Counted from the stretch's first letter, positions 11,801 through 23,572 are shown. The stretch is 64,000 nucleotides of DNA from Asterias amurensis (GCF_032118995.1 NC_092657.1:10603391-10667390), one strand, 5' to 3'. Translations and numbers: made by a program. Notes: generated by a model from the sequence alone, not told the origin.

Positions 11801-13534
11801 CTCTGCTTGAAAAGCTAACAATTCCATGTAGAGTCACAGGCCTGCTTTGTTACTATTTAATGACTTACCAGTACTAGCTTGCATGTTTATATACATGTAC
11901 ACATGTATACATCTTTTGGGAAAGTATGCAACTTTTATGTACATGTTCTTCTATCATTAGGTTATACTTCCCAGTCTTCACATCTCACTTGGAGTTTTTA
12001 AGAAGCTCTTTGACCTGTTTGAGAGTGACTGCCACAGATTAGACGAGCACCTCTTCAAGTTGCGAGCTCAAGTGGAAGATGAGGATGAAGATGAGGATGA
12101 AGATGAACATCGCGACACTAACTTTGATGTGCAAATTGCCACTTCTGTTAAGCAGCGAAACCACATTGCAGAACAACTGACGAAGAAAAAATCACGCCTT
12201 GAAGAACTCGAGGATGATCTACCCCTGTATGTATTCCAGCACACTGAGCAGCAAGATGTGGATGCTGAATTCCGTCAGATGGCAACTGAGACATATCAGT
12301 TGAGAGTCGATGTACATGGCCTGGTGAGTTTGACATGTAAAACACAATGCAGTCTCAATATTCTTGGAATAATGAATTTAGCATGCAAAATTATTGTGTC
12401 CATTTGTTTTTCGCAGGAAATCGAAATGAATCGTGCTGACCTTGCCTATGGAACTGGTCCTGTTGTCAGCTCCTTGGACAAAGTTTTGTCAAGGTTTCAT
12501 GTTCAGCGACAGGCCTACCACGGGAAGTCATTTGTGGGCAACCATGTTCATCGATGCTGCACTGTAAGTACCAGCAATATGCATTAAATCGCGAGGGCCA
12601 TCTCGCAAACTCCAAACAAAGTTCAGTTAAGTTTATAAACAAAAGCTGCATTTTCCATCAACAGGTTGAAGTCATTGAAGCATTGACTGCGGCTCCAATG
12701 AAGGTCATGCTGGAAAATATGACGGATGATGTTCCTCTTGCAGCCCACGAACGACTTCTCATGGAATCTGCGAACATAAAGAAAAAATACAGTGACATAT
12801 TTCTTAAGTTCGCAGATGTACATCATGGCATCAACCATGCGAGGGCAATCTCACCACAAGAACTTAATCAGATTGGTAATCTTTGTTTTATATTCTGCTT
12901 TGAAAAAATGTACGTTGGTTTTTATATATTTCCTGCACTTGGTTTCTGCTACACTATAGTAAACATTAATAAGCTGAAACAAAACTGAACACTCGAATTG
13001 ACCATTTTTTGGTGCATAGAAACTTTTATAGTGAGAATTTTTTCTGAGCCAACTTTGTAGCAAATTCACACAAGACAAGTGGGCATGGAACAATCTGCCG
13101 GCTGGATAATCTTTGTGAAAAGTTAACTGGTGTCAGCAACTTCATAATTTTTCACTTTCAGTCTTACACTTAGATTGTTATGATAGATAATTACCACTTA
13201 CATTTTTGTGTTTGTGCTAAATGTAGATATCTGCATCAAAGAATTCCTGAACTCATTCCGTGCATCATTCCCAAGCTCCAACATCTCACCAAAGCTCCAT
13301 CTTTTGGAAGATCATGCCGTCGAGCAGCTGAGAAAATTCCGGGTAGGATTCGGTCTGCTAAATGAACAAGGTGGCGAGCTGATACACACAGACTTCAACA
13401 GAACTGGACGAGTGGTGCACGGAATGAGGGATCCCCTTCAACGACTGATGGCTGTCATGAGAAGACACCTTGTGGGCACAACACCAGAAGTGCAGACAAA
13501 CATCGCCAAAACCTCCAGAAAGCATGAATGTTAA
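8811..13534 (+). CDS. RAG1-like transposase with N-terminal zinc region and RING finger, ten exons, open throughout
   Basis: Proposed exons: 8811-9851, 10269-10423, 10597-10812, 10907-11152, 11293-11369, 11478-11683, 11961-12323, 12417-12563, 12665-12875, 13227-13534. All introns are GT-AG, phases match, and the frame holds for 989 residues. Residues 14-103 carry CxxC, HxxxxCxxC and HxxxxxCxxC pairs laid out like the RAG1 N-terminal zinc region. A C3HC4 RING follows at C177-C219, then a CCHC-like finger at 246-263. The nuclease core shows D494 (KIGGDKGG), D564 (CFGDYE), a CxxC at 583-586 (CCIYC), and H912, H917 and E934 (PKLHLLEDH, NEQGGE). That is the order and spacing style of RAG1 D600, D708, its zinc ligands and E962. 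Residues encoded near 12080 form an acidic run. The start is the first ATG of the open exon. Likely role: cutting at the CAC ends for transposition. Confidence 0.88.
11736..11849. repeat. Short MITE in an intron of the RAG1-like gene
   Basis: CAAAGCAGGTCTGTTGCT at the left end recurs inverted at the right end as AGAGTCACAGGCCTGCTTTG, with TACATGGAATT also shared. About 114 bases, nested in the sixth intron, so it leaves the coding frame intact. Confidence 0.6.
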
Positions 13535-13792
13535 AGACAAAATTATAAATTAGTGATGCGGATCATGCCAATATTGACCAAGAAAGGGTTTTTAGTTTGA
13601 AAGTGTAAAAATCATCACTTCTTGCTTAAAATAACCTGCATGTGAACAGCAAACAAACAACAACTAACATGCGCCGAGTGATAATTAATGTTAAGTACGA
13701 AGTCTGTTCGTACAAAAAATACGACATTCAAAAACAAGATCCTATTCATTATTCTTAGTAATTAATCCCATCATCTTTCAACCAACAACGGC

Positions 13793-13972
13793 TAAAGCCC
13801 GGTTCATACTTCCTGCGAATGCGAAGCGAATTTGACGTCACAACCCTCCTTTCGCAGCTTTATTCATAAGTGAGTCAAACAGAGTTCAACTGCTGCGAAT
13901 TGTTCATTGCGAATGCGTGACGCCAACATTTGCTTCGCAATCGCATTTGCAGGAAGTATGAACCAGACTTTA
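13793..13972. repeat. Palindromic MITE in the 3' part of the RAG1-like transposon
   Basis: The left arm GGTTCATACTTCCTGCGAAT and the inverted right arm GGTTCATACTTCCTGCAAAT are near-identical, with GCGAAGCGAA and TTGCTTCGCAA further in. About 180 bases, no coding potential. Confidence 0.7.
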
Positions 13973-14164
13973 TTATGCTTCAATTCAACTGAAAACAGCG
14001 CAACAAATTCTATTTCCAAAATAAAATAAAACTAATGGACCGTCAGAAAGTGTCAGTTTATTTTCTTGAGTTGAGAGTTTTTGTTTATAATAATAAAATA
14101 AATATATTAAAATTGTTGATAAATTAAATTTTCATTTTAATTACAAAATAATTATTTTATTAAG

Positions 14165-14290
14165 TGTCCTGTAAACACAGCACAGCAAAAGCTTTTGCCC
14201 CATGAATTGTACTATATTATATAATAATTACCCAGCACAGCAATTGCTTTTGCCATGAATTGTACTATATATTATATAATAATTACCCAC
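14165..14290 (+). repeat. AT-rich tandem duplication
   Basis: A unit of about 60 bases (AGCACAGCA, then GCTTTTGCC, CATGAATTGTACTATAT and ATAATAATTACCCA) occurs twice in a row within the 3' non-coding part of the RAG1-like transposon. Confidence 0.7.
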
Positions 14291-14960
14291 CCCATCTACC
14301 CACCTATCTTTATCCATGATCCCATCAACAGACAAAAAAAAAGAAGTAGGCCTACGTTTACTCAGGTTTTTTTAGGCCCAACGTGTGTACACTGTGATGT
14401 ATGTACCAATTGTACATACATGTAGTTTACACACGAAACATGATCCCCACGTGTGCGTGTACAAAAAAAACTCAAAAAAAATCACAAAAGTTAGAAGACG
14501 ATTTGCTAATTAAAACCAAATGTCCCAGACTTACCTTTCACATATCCACTTGAAAAGGTCATTAGATGACAGACTTGCTTGAAGATAGCAACAACAAATG
14601 CTCAGGCTTTTTTTAAATGATACAAATCTCACGTCGTTTTTCACATCAGAGCAAGCCACATTTCGCGTCGCCTGGCCGCACACATCGGAGTTTCCGAAGT
14701 AGTCTCTACGTCAAGAAGTTCAGCAAACAAGCCCACTGGGATTGAAAAAAGACTGTAGCACACGTAACTCAGACAATCCCAAACAAAAATAAACGACTTG
14801 ACAGTCATAGCCAATGAACGAACAGAATTTGCAGTACGTCACAACATCGACAACTGGCGAGTTTTATCTTTCGTCCTTTAAATAAACAATGACGTCACGC
14901 GTTTTGACAAGCAAATCGCGCTAAGCAATAACAACCGCGAGAGGGCGCACTTTTTTTTGC

Positions 14961-14974
14961 GTGAAACAGCCGTG
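14961..14974 (-). repeat. Right terminal inverted repeat of the RAG1-like transposon
   Basis: GTGAAACAGCCGTG, the exact inverse of the left end, followed at once by the duplicated target CTCC. Confidence 0.88.
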
Positions 14975-14978
14975 CTCC

Positions 14979-15863
14979 CATATGGACACGAAACTGTCGT
15001 TGTTGCAACAGCAGTTCAACGATATCAACGGCCCAGCGTGGTTACCGTAGTACTTTGGAGATTTTGACTAGCAGACCTTTGTGCCAGTCTTCAGGCCTTG
15101 CTGGTATCCGTTTTCGATGTAGGTGGTGAGTGCGAGAAGTTGATCTGCTTGTTCGATTTGAAGTACTTCCTCTGTGATTGGCTTGACCCGATGGAGGATC
15201 TGCTCTAATACTTTGTAGCACATTGAGAGGAGGGAGATCGGGCGATAGCTGCAAGCCAGTTTTGGGTCTTGCCCAGGTTTTGAGATGGCGATGGTTGTAG
15301 CAGTTCTCCAAGTTTTAGGACGACTATTCACCGAGACGACTCGTGAAAGGAAGGCGGCTATTCAGTTTCTTGCTGCAGGTCCCAGATGTTTCAGGAATTT
15401 TGGGTGGATGTTGTCATACCCTGGGGCTTTACCACACTTCAGGTTTTTCAAAGCTGTATTTACTTCTTCTAAGGCGATCTGGGTTGCAGTTTCAGCATTT
15501 GGTCTTGACTTTTTGAAGGAGCGCCATTCTTGTGTGATCTCATGTTTAGTCTCTCTCTCAATCAGAGCTTTCCCCACTTTGATGAGGTGGCTAGCTACTG
15601 CATTTGGTTTGACTGATGGTCTGGTTGAGTTGGACGGTTGTTGATTAGAGCCGAGTTGGCGGATGAGGTTCCAGCTCTTCCGGCTTGAGTGTGTGAAGTT
15701 CAAGTTGCTGGTGGTTTGCTCCAATCTTAATTGGCGGGCATTGTCAAGGCACTCAATGAGGTGGTCGGCAGTGTGTGGATGATCTGAGCTAGTGAACTCT
15801 TCAAGAAGTTGTTGGCATTCAGAGTCTAGGCAGGGAATGTAGGTAGGCCGGAAGCCTCAGTCA
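14979..15863 (-). pseudogene. Jockey-like LINE, 5' part of ORF2 (linker and RT fingers)
   Basis: Minus-strand reading shows FTHSSRKSWNLIRQLG, a linker motif typical of invertebrate Jockey-like ORF2. Then come CGKAPGYDNIHPKFLKHLG, WRTATTIAISKPGQDP and SYRPISLLSMCYKVLEQ, all RT fingers motifs. The part that should hold the first catalytic aspartate is missing: the reading jumps from GLKTGT to LLVKISKVL, so an internal deletion removed it. A stop also follows ISKVLR. The gene continues at 8035 and below, across the transposon. The 5' end is lost near 15863. Confidence 0.85.
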
Positions 15864-17117
15864 CTGAGGTCCCTTTGATGGGGATGCAGACAATGCTCTT
15901 TTCAAGGTCGCCTAAATCTTGATTAAACTTACTATGGTCTTACCTTTTCGTCAAAAGATTATTAAAGATGTAAAAACAGACGATTTCTGAGCCAAGTTCA
16001 TGACGTAATAATCAAAAAATGTTCCAAATCCCATGGGACAGATAGCGAACATTCATTGAAAACACCAAATTTGGCGAGCGTCGCAAAACTTTTCACACAA
16101 CTTGCATAGCGCCACCAAGAGTACTATTGGAATGCCAAAGATTAGAGGTGTCTAAATACAGCCACCAAAAACACGTGTCATCAATGACAGGGGTTCAAAG
16201 GTCACCAAAGGCAAACCCCGTTTTATCAGCGATGACATCTCTCATTCATAAATCCAAACGCAAGATTTAGTATGGGCTCACTGACCGAGGCGTATGTTTA
16301 TCCATGAAGCGTGAGAGTCCGATCACCCCACCCGGTCTTGTTGCCAAAGCTAGTTGCAGCGCTGGTAATTCAACAATAGACACACGAAGACAAACTTTGC
16401 ACAAACTTTGCTATACACGTAAGACGTGTGGAACAGTGGACTGTTTATCAAATGTTGGGAAAACGGTGCCTAATTTCCAACATTGTTTCGTGGTTTTTCA
16501 AGGTTGAATTGTTCCAAACCCAAATAATTCTGAATGTTAAAGGAATAATCTTTCAGTTAAACTTCTTCGCTAAAATAATGAGAAACATGCATGGGGAAAT
16601 TGCGAATGTTTCCTGGACTTCAAGCCAAGTATACCCGTTGGGGTTGATGCTATGCGGTGAGTGACAGCTGTCTTTACTATGTTTTGACCTGACGGAACAA
16701 AAATTGCATTTCGAGTTGGAAATATCAACGTAAATGGCTCTAAAATTTCAGAAAACATTGTCAAACTTATTGTTGAAATTGTCTACACATTAGAATCTAA
16801 TTTCTCTTTGAGTTGTTTGTTCATTTTGGTAATTTTGTTTGGCTGACTACGGGGGGTTAAAAATTGATGTTTTCATTACGAGTGTGTGAGACGTTGCGTT
16901 TTTTCAAATTAATTTTTCTGGAGTTTGTGTTTTCCAAAACAGGTTGCAAAATTAAGCGTCAAGGTCGTCGAAAATTCCTCATTATTTCAGTGAGGAAGGT
17001 CGTATGGTCTTGATTTTTAGTTGATTTAAAATATTAAGATTTGCTGCTTAATTGGATTATTATGAAAAACGCAGAAGTGAAATTCACTAGACATGCCTCA
17101 TTATGTTAGAGCGGGTC
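15864..17117. other. No gene recognised
   Basis: Between the LINE and the foldback element. Short open stretches at 16304-16664 have no recognisable domain. TTCAAAGGTCACC near 16195 is one more half-site-rich motif. I see nothing else to annotate. Confidence 0.5.
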
Positions 17118-18016
17118 ACATATGATGCGATAGTCCAAAGGTTACTTAGTCTGAAGGTTCATCAATCCGAAGGTTTACTGGTCTGAAGGTTCGGTAGTCC
17201 GAATTTAAAAAAGGTTAGTTTGTCGGACTGTTCGATAGTTCGAAACAAAAACATGAATCAACAGTGCGAAGGTTCATTATTCCGAATTGACGATAAAGTT
17301 CGGTAGTCCGTGTCGACGATGAGGTTCGATAGTCCGAATTGACAATAAGGTTTGATAGTCCGAATTGACAATAAGGTTTGATAGTCCAAACTGACAATAA
17401 GGTTTGATAATCACGAATCGATAATAAGGTTCGATTAAGGTTGGAAAGACGCACACCGTAGGGAAACTTAAACAAGAATTTTGTTTTGTTCATAGATATA
17501 AAATTGAAATAACTGAAATAAGTAGATCGGCTGCGCGTACATACAGGGGTTCTGGCATGAGTCCGCCATTGACCTATCTCCCGTTCACTTTCTGTGCGTT
17601 GCCTAGGTCACGTGACTTGTTGCCGTCGGCACGTGACATTAAGCACGTCCAAAGCCGCGTGCACTTCCTGCGCGTCGGCTATCGAACATGAAATCATTAC
17701 CATGTCCATGGCGAACCAGAATAAGTTCTACACCTTATTGCCGATTCGGACTATCAAACCTTTGTCAATTTGGACTGTCAAACTTTATTGTCAATTCGGA
17801 CTGTCCAACCTTATTGTCGATTGGGACTATCAAACCTTATTGTCAATTCGGACTATCGAACCTTCGGAATATTTACCCTTATCATATTTTCGGACTAACA
17901 GGCCATTCGGACCATCGAACCTTCGGAATGTCGGTCAGACCTTTGTACCTTCGGACTAACGGACCTTCGAACTGTTTAACCTTCGGACAATCGAACCTTC
18001 AGACTATCAAGCGGTA
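17118..18016. mobile_element. Foldback-type element: long inverted arms built from a short tandem motif
   Basis: The left arm (about 17118-17440) repeats variants of GGTTCGATAGTCCGAATTGA and GACAATAAGG. The right arm (about 17738-18016) carries the same motif inverted (TCGGACTATCGAACCTTCGG). The arms enclose about 300 bases of unrelated sequence containing GGTCACGTGACTT. Translated, the motif yields a meaningless repeat of FGLSNL, so the open frames here are artefacts. The structure matches foldback or long-TIR DNA elements; no transposase is present. Confidence 0.75.
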
Positions 18017-18079
18017 ACCACCCAAACATGGGGATTTGATGGGGTGTGCCAACAACCGCACAATCTCACTGATTTCACA

Positions 18080-18690
18080 TGCTAGTAAGGTGATGCTTCA
18101 CATAATCGCTGAGAGAATCTGACACAAACTGGAGAGTGAGTTGCCACCAGAGCAAGCTGGATTTCGGAGCAGGAGAGGAACACGCATTCAGATTGGAAAT
18201 CTGCAAATTCTGATTAATTTAATTTAATTTAATTTAATTGCGTCCAACACCAGCGAAGATTATGGGTTGTTTCTTAGTGCAAGGAAGACGAAAGCGATGA
18301 TTTATGGAGGAACTCTCGATCAAAACCAAGCACTGCAAGCTGATGATGAGGATATTGAAGTAGTTAATAACCTCATTTTTCTGGGCTCTTTGATTGTCAA
18401 CGAAGGTGGGAGTTCTAAGGACATCAAAAGGCACCTTGCTATGGCCAGTACACCAGCTATCTTCTTGACTGACATCTGGAAGGACACAGGTATCTCCAGA
18501 ACTACAAACATTCGACTCATGAATGCTCTCGTCTTCCGAATAGCCACCTATGGGTCTGAAGCATTGACTGTGGGAAAAGCAGACAGGAACAGGATCAACG
18601 CTTTTGTGGTGCTGGAGGAGAATGCTTAGAATACCATTCATGAAAAGAAAACACTAGGACTAGATAGACCTACCTTATTATCAAAAATTA
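18080..18690 (+). pseudogene. RTE-like LINE scrap (RT and C-terminal region)
   Basis: Around 18140-18220 the plus strand reads LPPEQAGFRSRRGTR, an RT motif. After an internal deletion and an ATTTA-type run, 18267-18629 reads ARKTKAMIYGG, VVNNLIFLGSLI, WKDTGISRTTNIRLMNALVF, ATYGSEALT and KADRNRINAF. These are the post-catalytic RT block and C-terminal motif of the endonuclease-reverse transcriptase family often labelled craniofacial development protein 2-like. The YADD region is absent. Confidence 0.85.
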
Positions 18691-18791
18691 ACACAAACTA
18701 GACATAATTGCATTTGTGAACAAATGCATAGCTGTTTCGTCAATAATTTTTTTCAAAGAATGCCGCATCATTCACAATTGTAAGAACTGAC

Positions 18792-19750
18792 TGTAGCCTG
18801 TGATGCTACAGATCGTCGTTTTACTTAAGTTCAGGAATATTTTACTCAGCAATGAGACGCACCAAATTTACTGTAAAACTTTCTTTATGGTGCTTGATCC
18901 GCAGGTAGAATTACTTTATAATTACTGTGACGAACAAACTTCGATTTGACGATTGAGTTCTGATTGTATACAAGAATACTAATTAGTGTTGACTGTGTTG
19001 ACGGTTGACTGGTGAAATAGAGGTGGCAATTAACTTACTGGATGGCGGTAGTATTATACTGGTAGGTTGACGATAATTACTTTGATAGGTGGCGTACCAT
19101 AAGGTGTTTGGTGACAACGGTGTAGTTGGTGGTTGGCATAGTCTAGTGATTGGTGATAGGAGATTTTGTGGATTGGTGGTGGTTCAACTTGCTGAGCTGC
19201 CTAGGTTCTAGTGGCAATAGATGTCTAAAAATAATGGGTTTTGTCCTATATCTGGCCATTTGCTGATGTGACAATGGTACGACAAAATAAATGTGTGATG
19301 AAAAATTGCGCCCTCTATTGACTTTTTAAAGCCATTGGACCCTTTCGGTACAGAAAGAAAAATAAAAGTTTACAGATTTACAAATAACTTACAGGGTTTA
19401 CAGAAGGTAATGGTGAAAGACTTCTCTTGAAATATTAGTCCATGAAATGCTTTACTTTTTGAGAAAACGGTAAAACAATATAAATTCTCGTTAGCGAGAA
19501 TTACGGATTTGTTATAAACACATGTCATGACACGGCTAAACGCGCAAAACAGGAGTGGGTTTTCCAGTTGTTTTCTCCAGTGTTCGATGACCGATTGAGC
19601 CTAAATTTTCATAGGTTTGTTATTTTATATATAAGTTGTGATACACGAAGTGTGGGACTTGGGCAATACTGTTTACCGAAAGTGTATAACGGCTTTAAAA
19701 GGCGAGGCGCTGCACAAAAAAGGTAAACAAAAAGGATATTCTGTCGGCTA
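18792..19750 (-). repeat. BEL/Pao 3' LTR with a MITE inside
   Basis: Homologous to 27622-28195 along its length except for a 369-base block, a MITE plus its target duplication, that the other LTR lacks. Confidence 0.88.
19331..19693. repeat. MITE family B, copy 1, inserted in the LTR
   Basis: Starts GCCATTGGACCCTTTCGGTA and ends, inverted, as TACCGAAAGTGTATAACGGC, so it has terminal inverted repeats of about 24 bases. TTTAAA flanks both sides. The sister LTR keeps the empty site with a single TTTAAA. A second copy lies at 38752-39116. Confidence 0.85.
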
Positions 19751-22309
19751 AATCCCGGCCCCAATGACTGTACAGCATTACAAACAAAAGATCAACAGAA
19801 TATTAGTCAAAACATTCAGTGTCCAAAATGTTCTTAGAGAGTCAGTCCAATCCTTGCTGGTTATGCGGTCTAAATCTCAACACCCTCTAGGAGGCACAGC
19901 TTATCGATGGGTCGGGTGGAAACTCCTGACTGTGTCTTCAACTGTACGGTTCTGACCTTGCCGTCCTTGCTTTGGAAGATTTCTCTCACAAGTCCTAGAG
20001 GCCATTGGTGGTGTTCATGCATAACAAGCACCTGATCTCCAGAGCGAACGTTGTGTTGAGGATGGAGCTATTTCTGCCTCTCCTGCAGCTGTGGAAGACA
20101 CTCCTTGAGCCATCTCTGCCAAAATATGTCTGACAGATATTGTACTTGACGCCAGCGTCTCCTGTAGATGTCTTGTTTCACAAATTTGCCTGGCGGTAGT
20201 TGAGGACCCGAACGAAGAAGCAGCAGGTGATCTGGGGTAAGTGGCATCGGGTCTCGCATATCGTCCGACAGCTTGGTGATGGGTCGTCCGTTAACTATCC
20301 CTTTGACAAGGCGTATGATTGTTAGGAGCCCTTCATCATTGAGTGTCTGCTGATTAAGCAAGTTGTTGAGGATTGCTCAAACTGTTCTAATCTGCCGCTT
20401 CCCAACGCCTCCGAAGTGGCTGGCTGCAGGCGGATTGAAGATCCACTGAATCTCCTTTTAGCACAGACAGCTGTCAATCTGATGTTGGTTCCATTCCTGG
20501 ATGGCTTGACGGAGTTCTCGCATACCTCCAACAAAACTTATTCTGTTGTCTGAATAAATCTCTACTGGCTTTCCCTGACGACTGATGAATCGCTGCATTG
20601 CGTTGATGAAGGAGTCCGTGTCCAAGCTATGGCTCACTTCGATGTGAATTGCCCTGGTGGCAAGACATGTAAAGATACAATCATATCTCTTTTGCATACT
20701 TCTAGCTCGCTTTACTTTGAAAGGACCATCTGCAAGAGTACGTTCGCTTCCAGAGTTACAAGCAATGGTATGGTAGTGCCTTATCAGGGTTGTCAGCAGA
20801 TGTCTTGTTGGCAATATCCAATGGTGCTTGATGTTGTCGGTAAAGGAAGCATTGGCTAGTTGTCCGCCAACTTGGATTATACCATCACCTGACCTTGTAG
20901 GGTTCAGCTTGCAGTAGCCACCGGATTTCACAAGGGTGTCGTCAAAGTTGGCCTGCTGAACTCGTCTGGTAATTTCTTTCTGAGCAGCTTGTATCTCTGT
21001 GACAGTCAAATACCGGGAAGGCTTGAAGTCCAAGTCTGTTTTCTTCACTCTGGCAAGAAGAATGGCTTTGGCACGGAGAATCCATGCGACTGCTCTTTTA
21101 AGTCAGTACCATGAAGAATATCTCTCCAATAGGGTGTCTACAGCCTCAGGTGTATTAGTGGTTGCCTCGACTGAGAATACTTGTGTAACTGTATTAAGCT
21201 CCATGTCTACGGGCAGAGTCATCTTGTCAAATTCAGGTAGATTGGGCCATTTATCTTCCTTGAGCTGAAGAAATTGTGGTCCATGAAGCCAACGTTTGCT
21301 GTCAATGAGCTGCTGTGCTTGAAGTCCTCTGGAGACATCGTCTGCGGGATTTGAGCTCGTATCAACATGCTTCCATTGCTGCAGTGTGGAATGCTCCAGT
21401 ATCTTTGACAACGGTTGTCAACGAAGGTTTGGAATATGTTTTTCTCATTTCTCAAATACTGCAACACAATCATGCTATCGCTCCAGTAGACCCTCTCCTG
21501 CAATGGTAGTGTAAGATGACGACGCATTGTTCCATCAAGCTTGACAGAAATAACTGCTGCAGCAAGTTCAAGGCCGGGAATTGTTGTTGTCTTCAGAGGT
21601 GCCAGCTTTGCTTTGGCCATGAGCAGCACACAATGTAACAAACCACTGGAATCCTGAAGTCGCAGGTAAGTAACAGTTCCAATACCCCTTTCAGAAGCAT
21701 CCGCAAAATGGTGTAACTGCGCTGAAGTGATGGTGTCGTAATTTAGTGGCTTGACACAACAGGGTATTGATATCTTCTGAAGAAGTGTTAAATCGGCCAT
21801 TCACCGGATCCACTGCTCTTTGATGGAGTCTCGGATTGGATCGTCCCATCCAATTTTCATTCTGCACAGCGACTGGAAAAGTATTTTAGCAGTGAGTACA
21901 AACGGACTGGCATAACCTAGGGGGTTGACACAGAACTCACTGTTTCTAGCAGTCTACGTTGTGTCAACAGCTTCTCTGTCACACTCGCATTGAATGTGAA
22001 GGCATCAGACTCGATGTCCCACAGCACACCCAGTGCTCGCTCAACAGGAAGTGTCTGGTCCAGGTCCAATGTTGGCACTTCCTTCGCTCGTTCAGATTCA
22101 GGAACTGACCTCAGGACTTCCCGGGAGTTACTAATCCACTTCGTGAGACGAAATCCACCGGAGGCCAAAACCTCACAAAGCTGTCTGACAAGGCTGATGA
22201 CTTCTTGCTCTGTAGTGACTGACTTGAGGCAATCGTCGACGTAGAAGCTTTGTCTATGGTGTCTATGGTTGTGACGTGTGTACTCAAATATTTTCACCAA
22301 TGACAGAAT

Positions 22310-22975
22310 TTACTGATGTCCAACCCTTTATTACGATACCATTTGCTTGTAGCAACGTGTGATGATGGTTTGATCTGCAATTAATCAAATGAACCCAATA
22401 CAATATAAACATTTGATTTACAGCAATTACAATAACGAATTAATCCCAATTTTATGTATTTATAACAACTGATTAAATCCCTATTTACCCACAAAATGTG
22501 TGCCAAGTGTGTGATTCCCCTTTGCCTCAACTCAAGTGACTGAACTTAATCTCAAACTTTTATCCCAACTTTGACCTTTGACCCGTATCCACACACACCA
22601 CCGTGTACTGTATGCCACAATACCCCAACGTACACAGTACACGTACATGTACATGCAACCCACGTGAATCTAACTGACGACATACTTAGAAAATTAACCA
22701 CTTTTACAATCAAAATTTTACACTAATTACCCGCTTATTATCAACAATCCCTGATGCAGAGTATACTTAAACTTATAATCTGTAACTTGATTGAACTAAT
22801 TTTGTACTCACAACATTGGGCGCATCCAAAAATCAACAAAATAATGACGAAAGTATGACTGACTAGTGATGAATGTTATGATCGATCCTGGCGAAAGATG
22901 TAAAACAGGGCCCTCATTTGACCAAGAAATTTCTACGCTTCTGACGTCACGCATGAATAAATGACGTTGCCTAGC
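22310..22975. other. Non-coding block inserted within the BEL/Pao RT region
   Basis: About 0.65 kb with no pol similarity between recognisable RT segments on either side. It contains one DR1-like site in reverse (TGACCTTTGACCC near 22573). Its ends are not resolved and I could not assign a family. Confidence 0.5.
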
Positions 22976-23572
22976 CGCAACAATGGTGTTTGCCTCAAAA
23001 CTCTCCATGTTGTCTTGTGCTGTACGCTTTAAGGCAAGGTTGCACAGCTTGGTGACCAAATGCCTCCAAACAAGTGAGATGTCGTACGAAACGTCTTAGT
23101 AGAAACCCCACTTACGTCGTTGTCAGTCCACCACAGGAAATGCAGAACGTCGCGGTCAGGCTTATTCACGTGCACCTGGAGAAACATTCCTTCAACATCT
23201 GCCATCAGGGTGATGTTCTCTTGCCGGAGCTGAATCAACACTCCCACTAGCTTGTTATTCATATTCGGGCCTGATGAACCTGGTTGTTGAGTGACACACC
23301 TCGGTAACAGTTGAACACTATGCGCACCTTTCCTGGTTTGCGTGGGTGAAGGACCGGATGGTGTGGCAAATACCAAACTGCTCCATCGTCTCTGTTCAGA
23401 TCCTGCTGGGGTACCTCCTCTGCATATACTTTATTTATCAAATCTTGGATGGCTGCAATGTATTTCTCCCTCATGTCGGAGTCTCGGTCTAGTCATCTCC
23501 CCAGCAGATGGAGTCTGTGCTCGGCCACTGCCTTGTTGTCAGGTAGATGTTGAATTTGCATCGGGGATAAAG

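Larger units (their letters stand above)
8036..14974 (+). mobile_element. RAG1-like RING/DDE DNA transposon, apparently complete
   Basis: A 6939-base element with perfect 14-base terminal inverted repeats CACGGCTGTTTCAC at 8036-8049 and, inverted, at 14961-14974. Both outer flanks carry CTCC (8032-8035 and 14975-14978), a 4-base target duplication. It is inserted in the minus-strand LINE. Dropping it and one CTCC gives a continuous LINE reading, QFRVHMGDTCSS, across the site. It contains one ten-exon gene and hosts two small MITEs. Ends beginning CAC recall RAG recombination signals, Transib and Chapaev. A 4-base duplication recalls Chapaev more than Transib or RAG, which give 5. The protein resembles the N-RAG-TP type described from Aplysia. 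The exact superfamily is not settled here. Confidence 0.9.

Noticed and set aside
8811-13534. Host RAG1-like gene rather than a transposon
   Set aside because: It is enclosed by matched terminal repeats and a target duplication, and the flanks are two halves of one LINE.
15285-15644. Plus-strand open frame of 119 codons
   Set aside because: It is the antisense shadow of the minus-strand LINE RT region.
17118-18016. Regularly repeated short motif that could suggest a CRISPR array
   Set aside because: Units are imperfect, there are no unique spacers of constant length, the two arms are inverted to each other, and the setting is eukaryotic.
17594-18017. Open frames rich in FGLSNL as a repeat protein
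   Set aside because: They are translations of the foldback tandem motif in two frames at once, with no start or domain.
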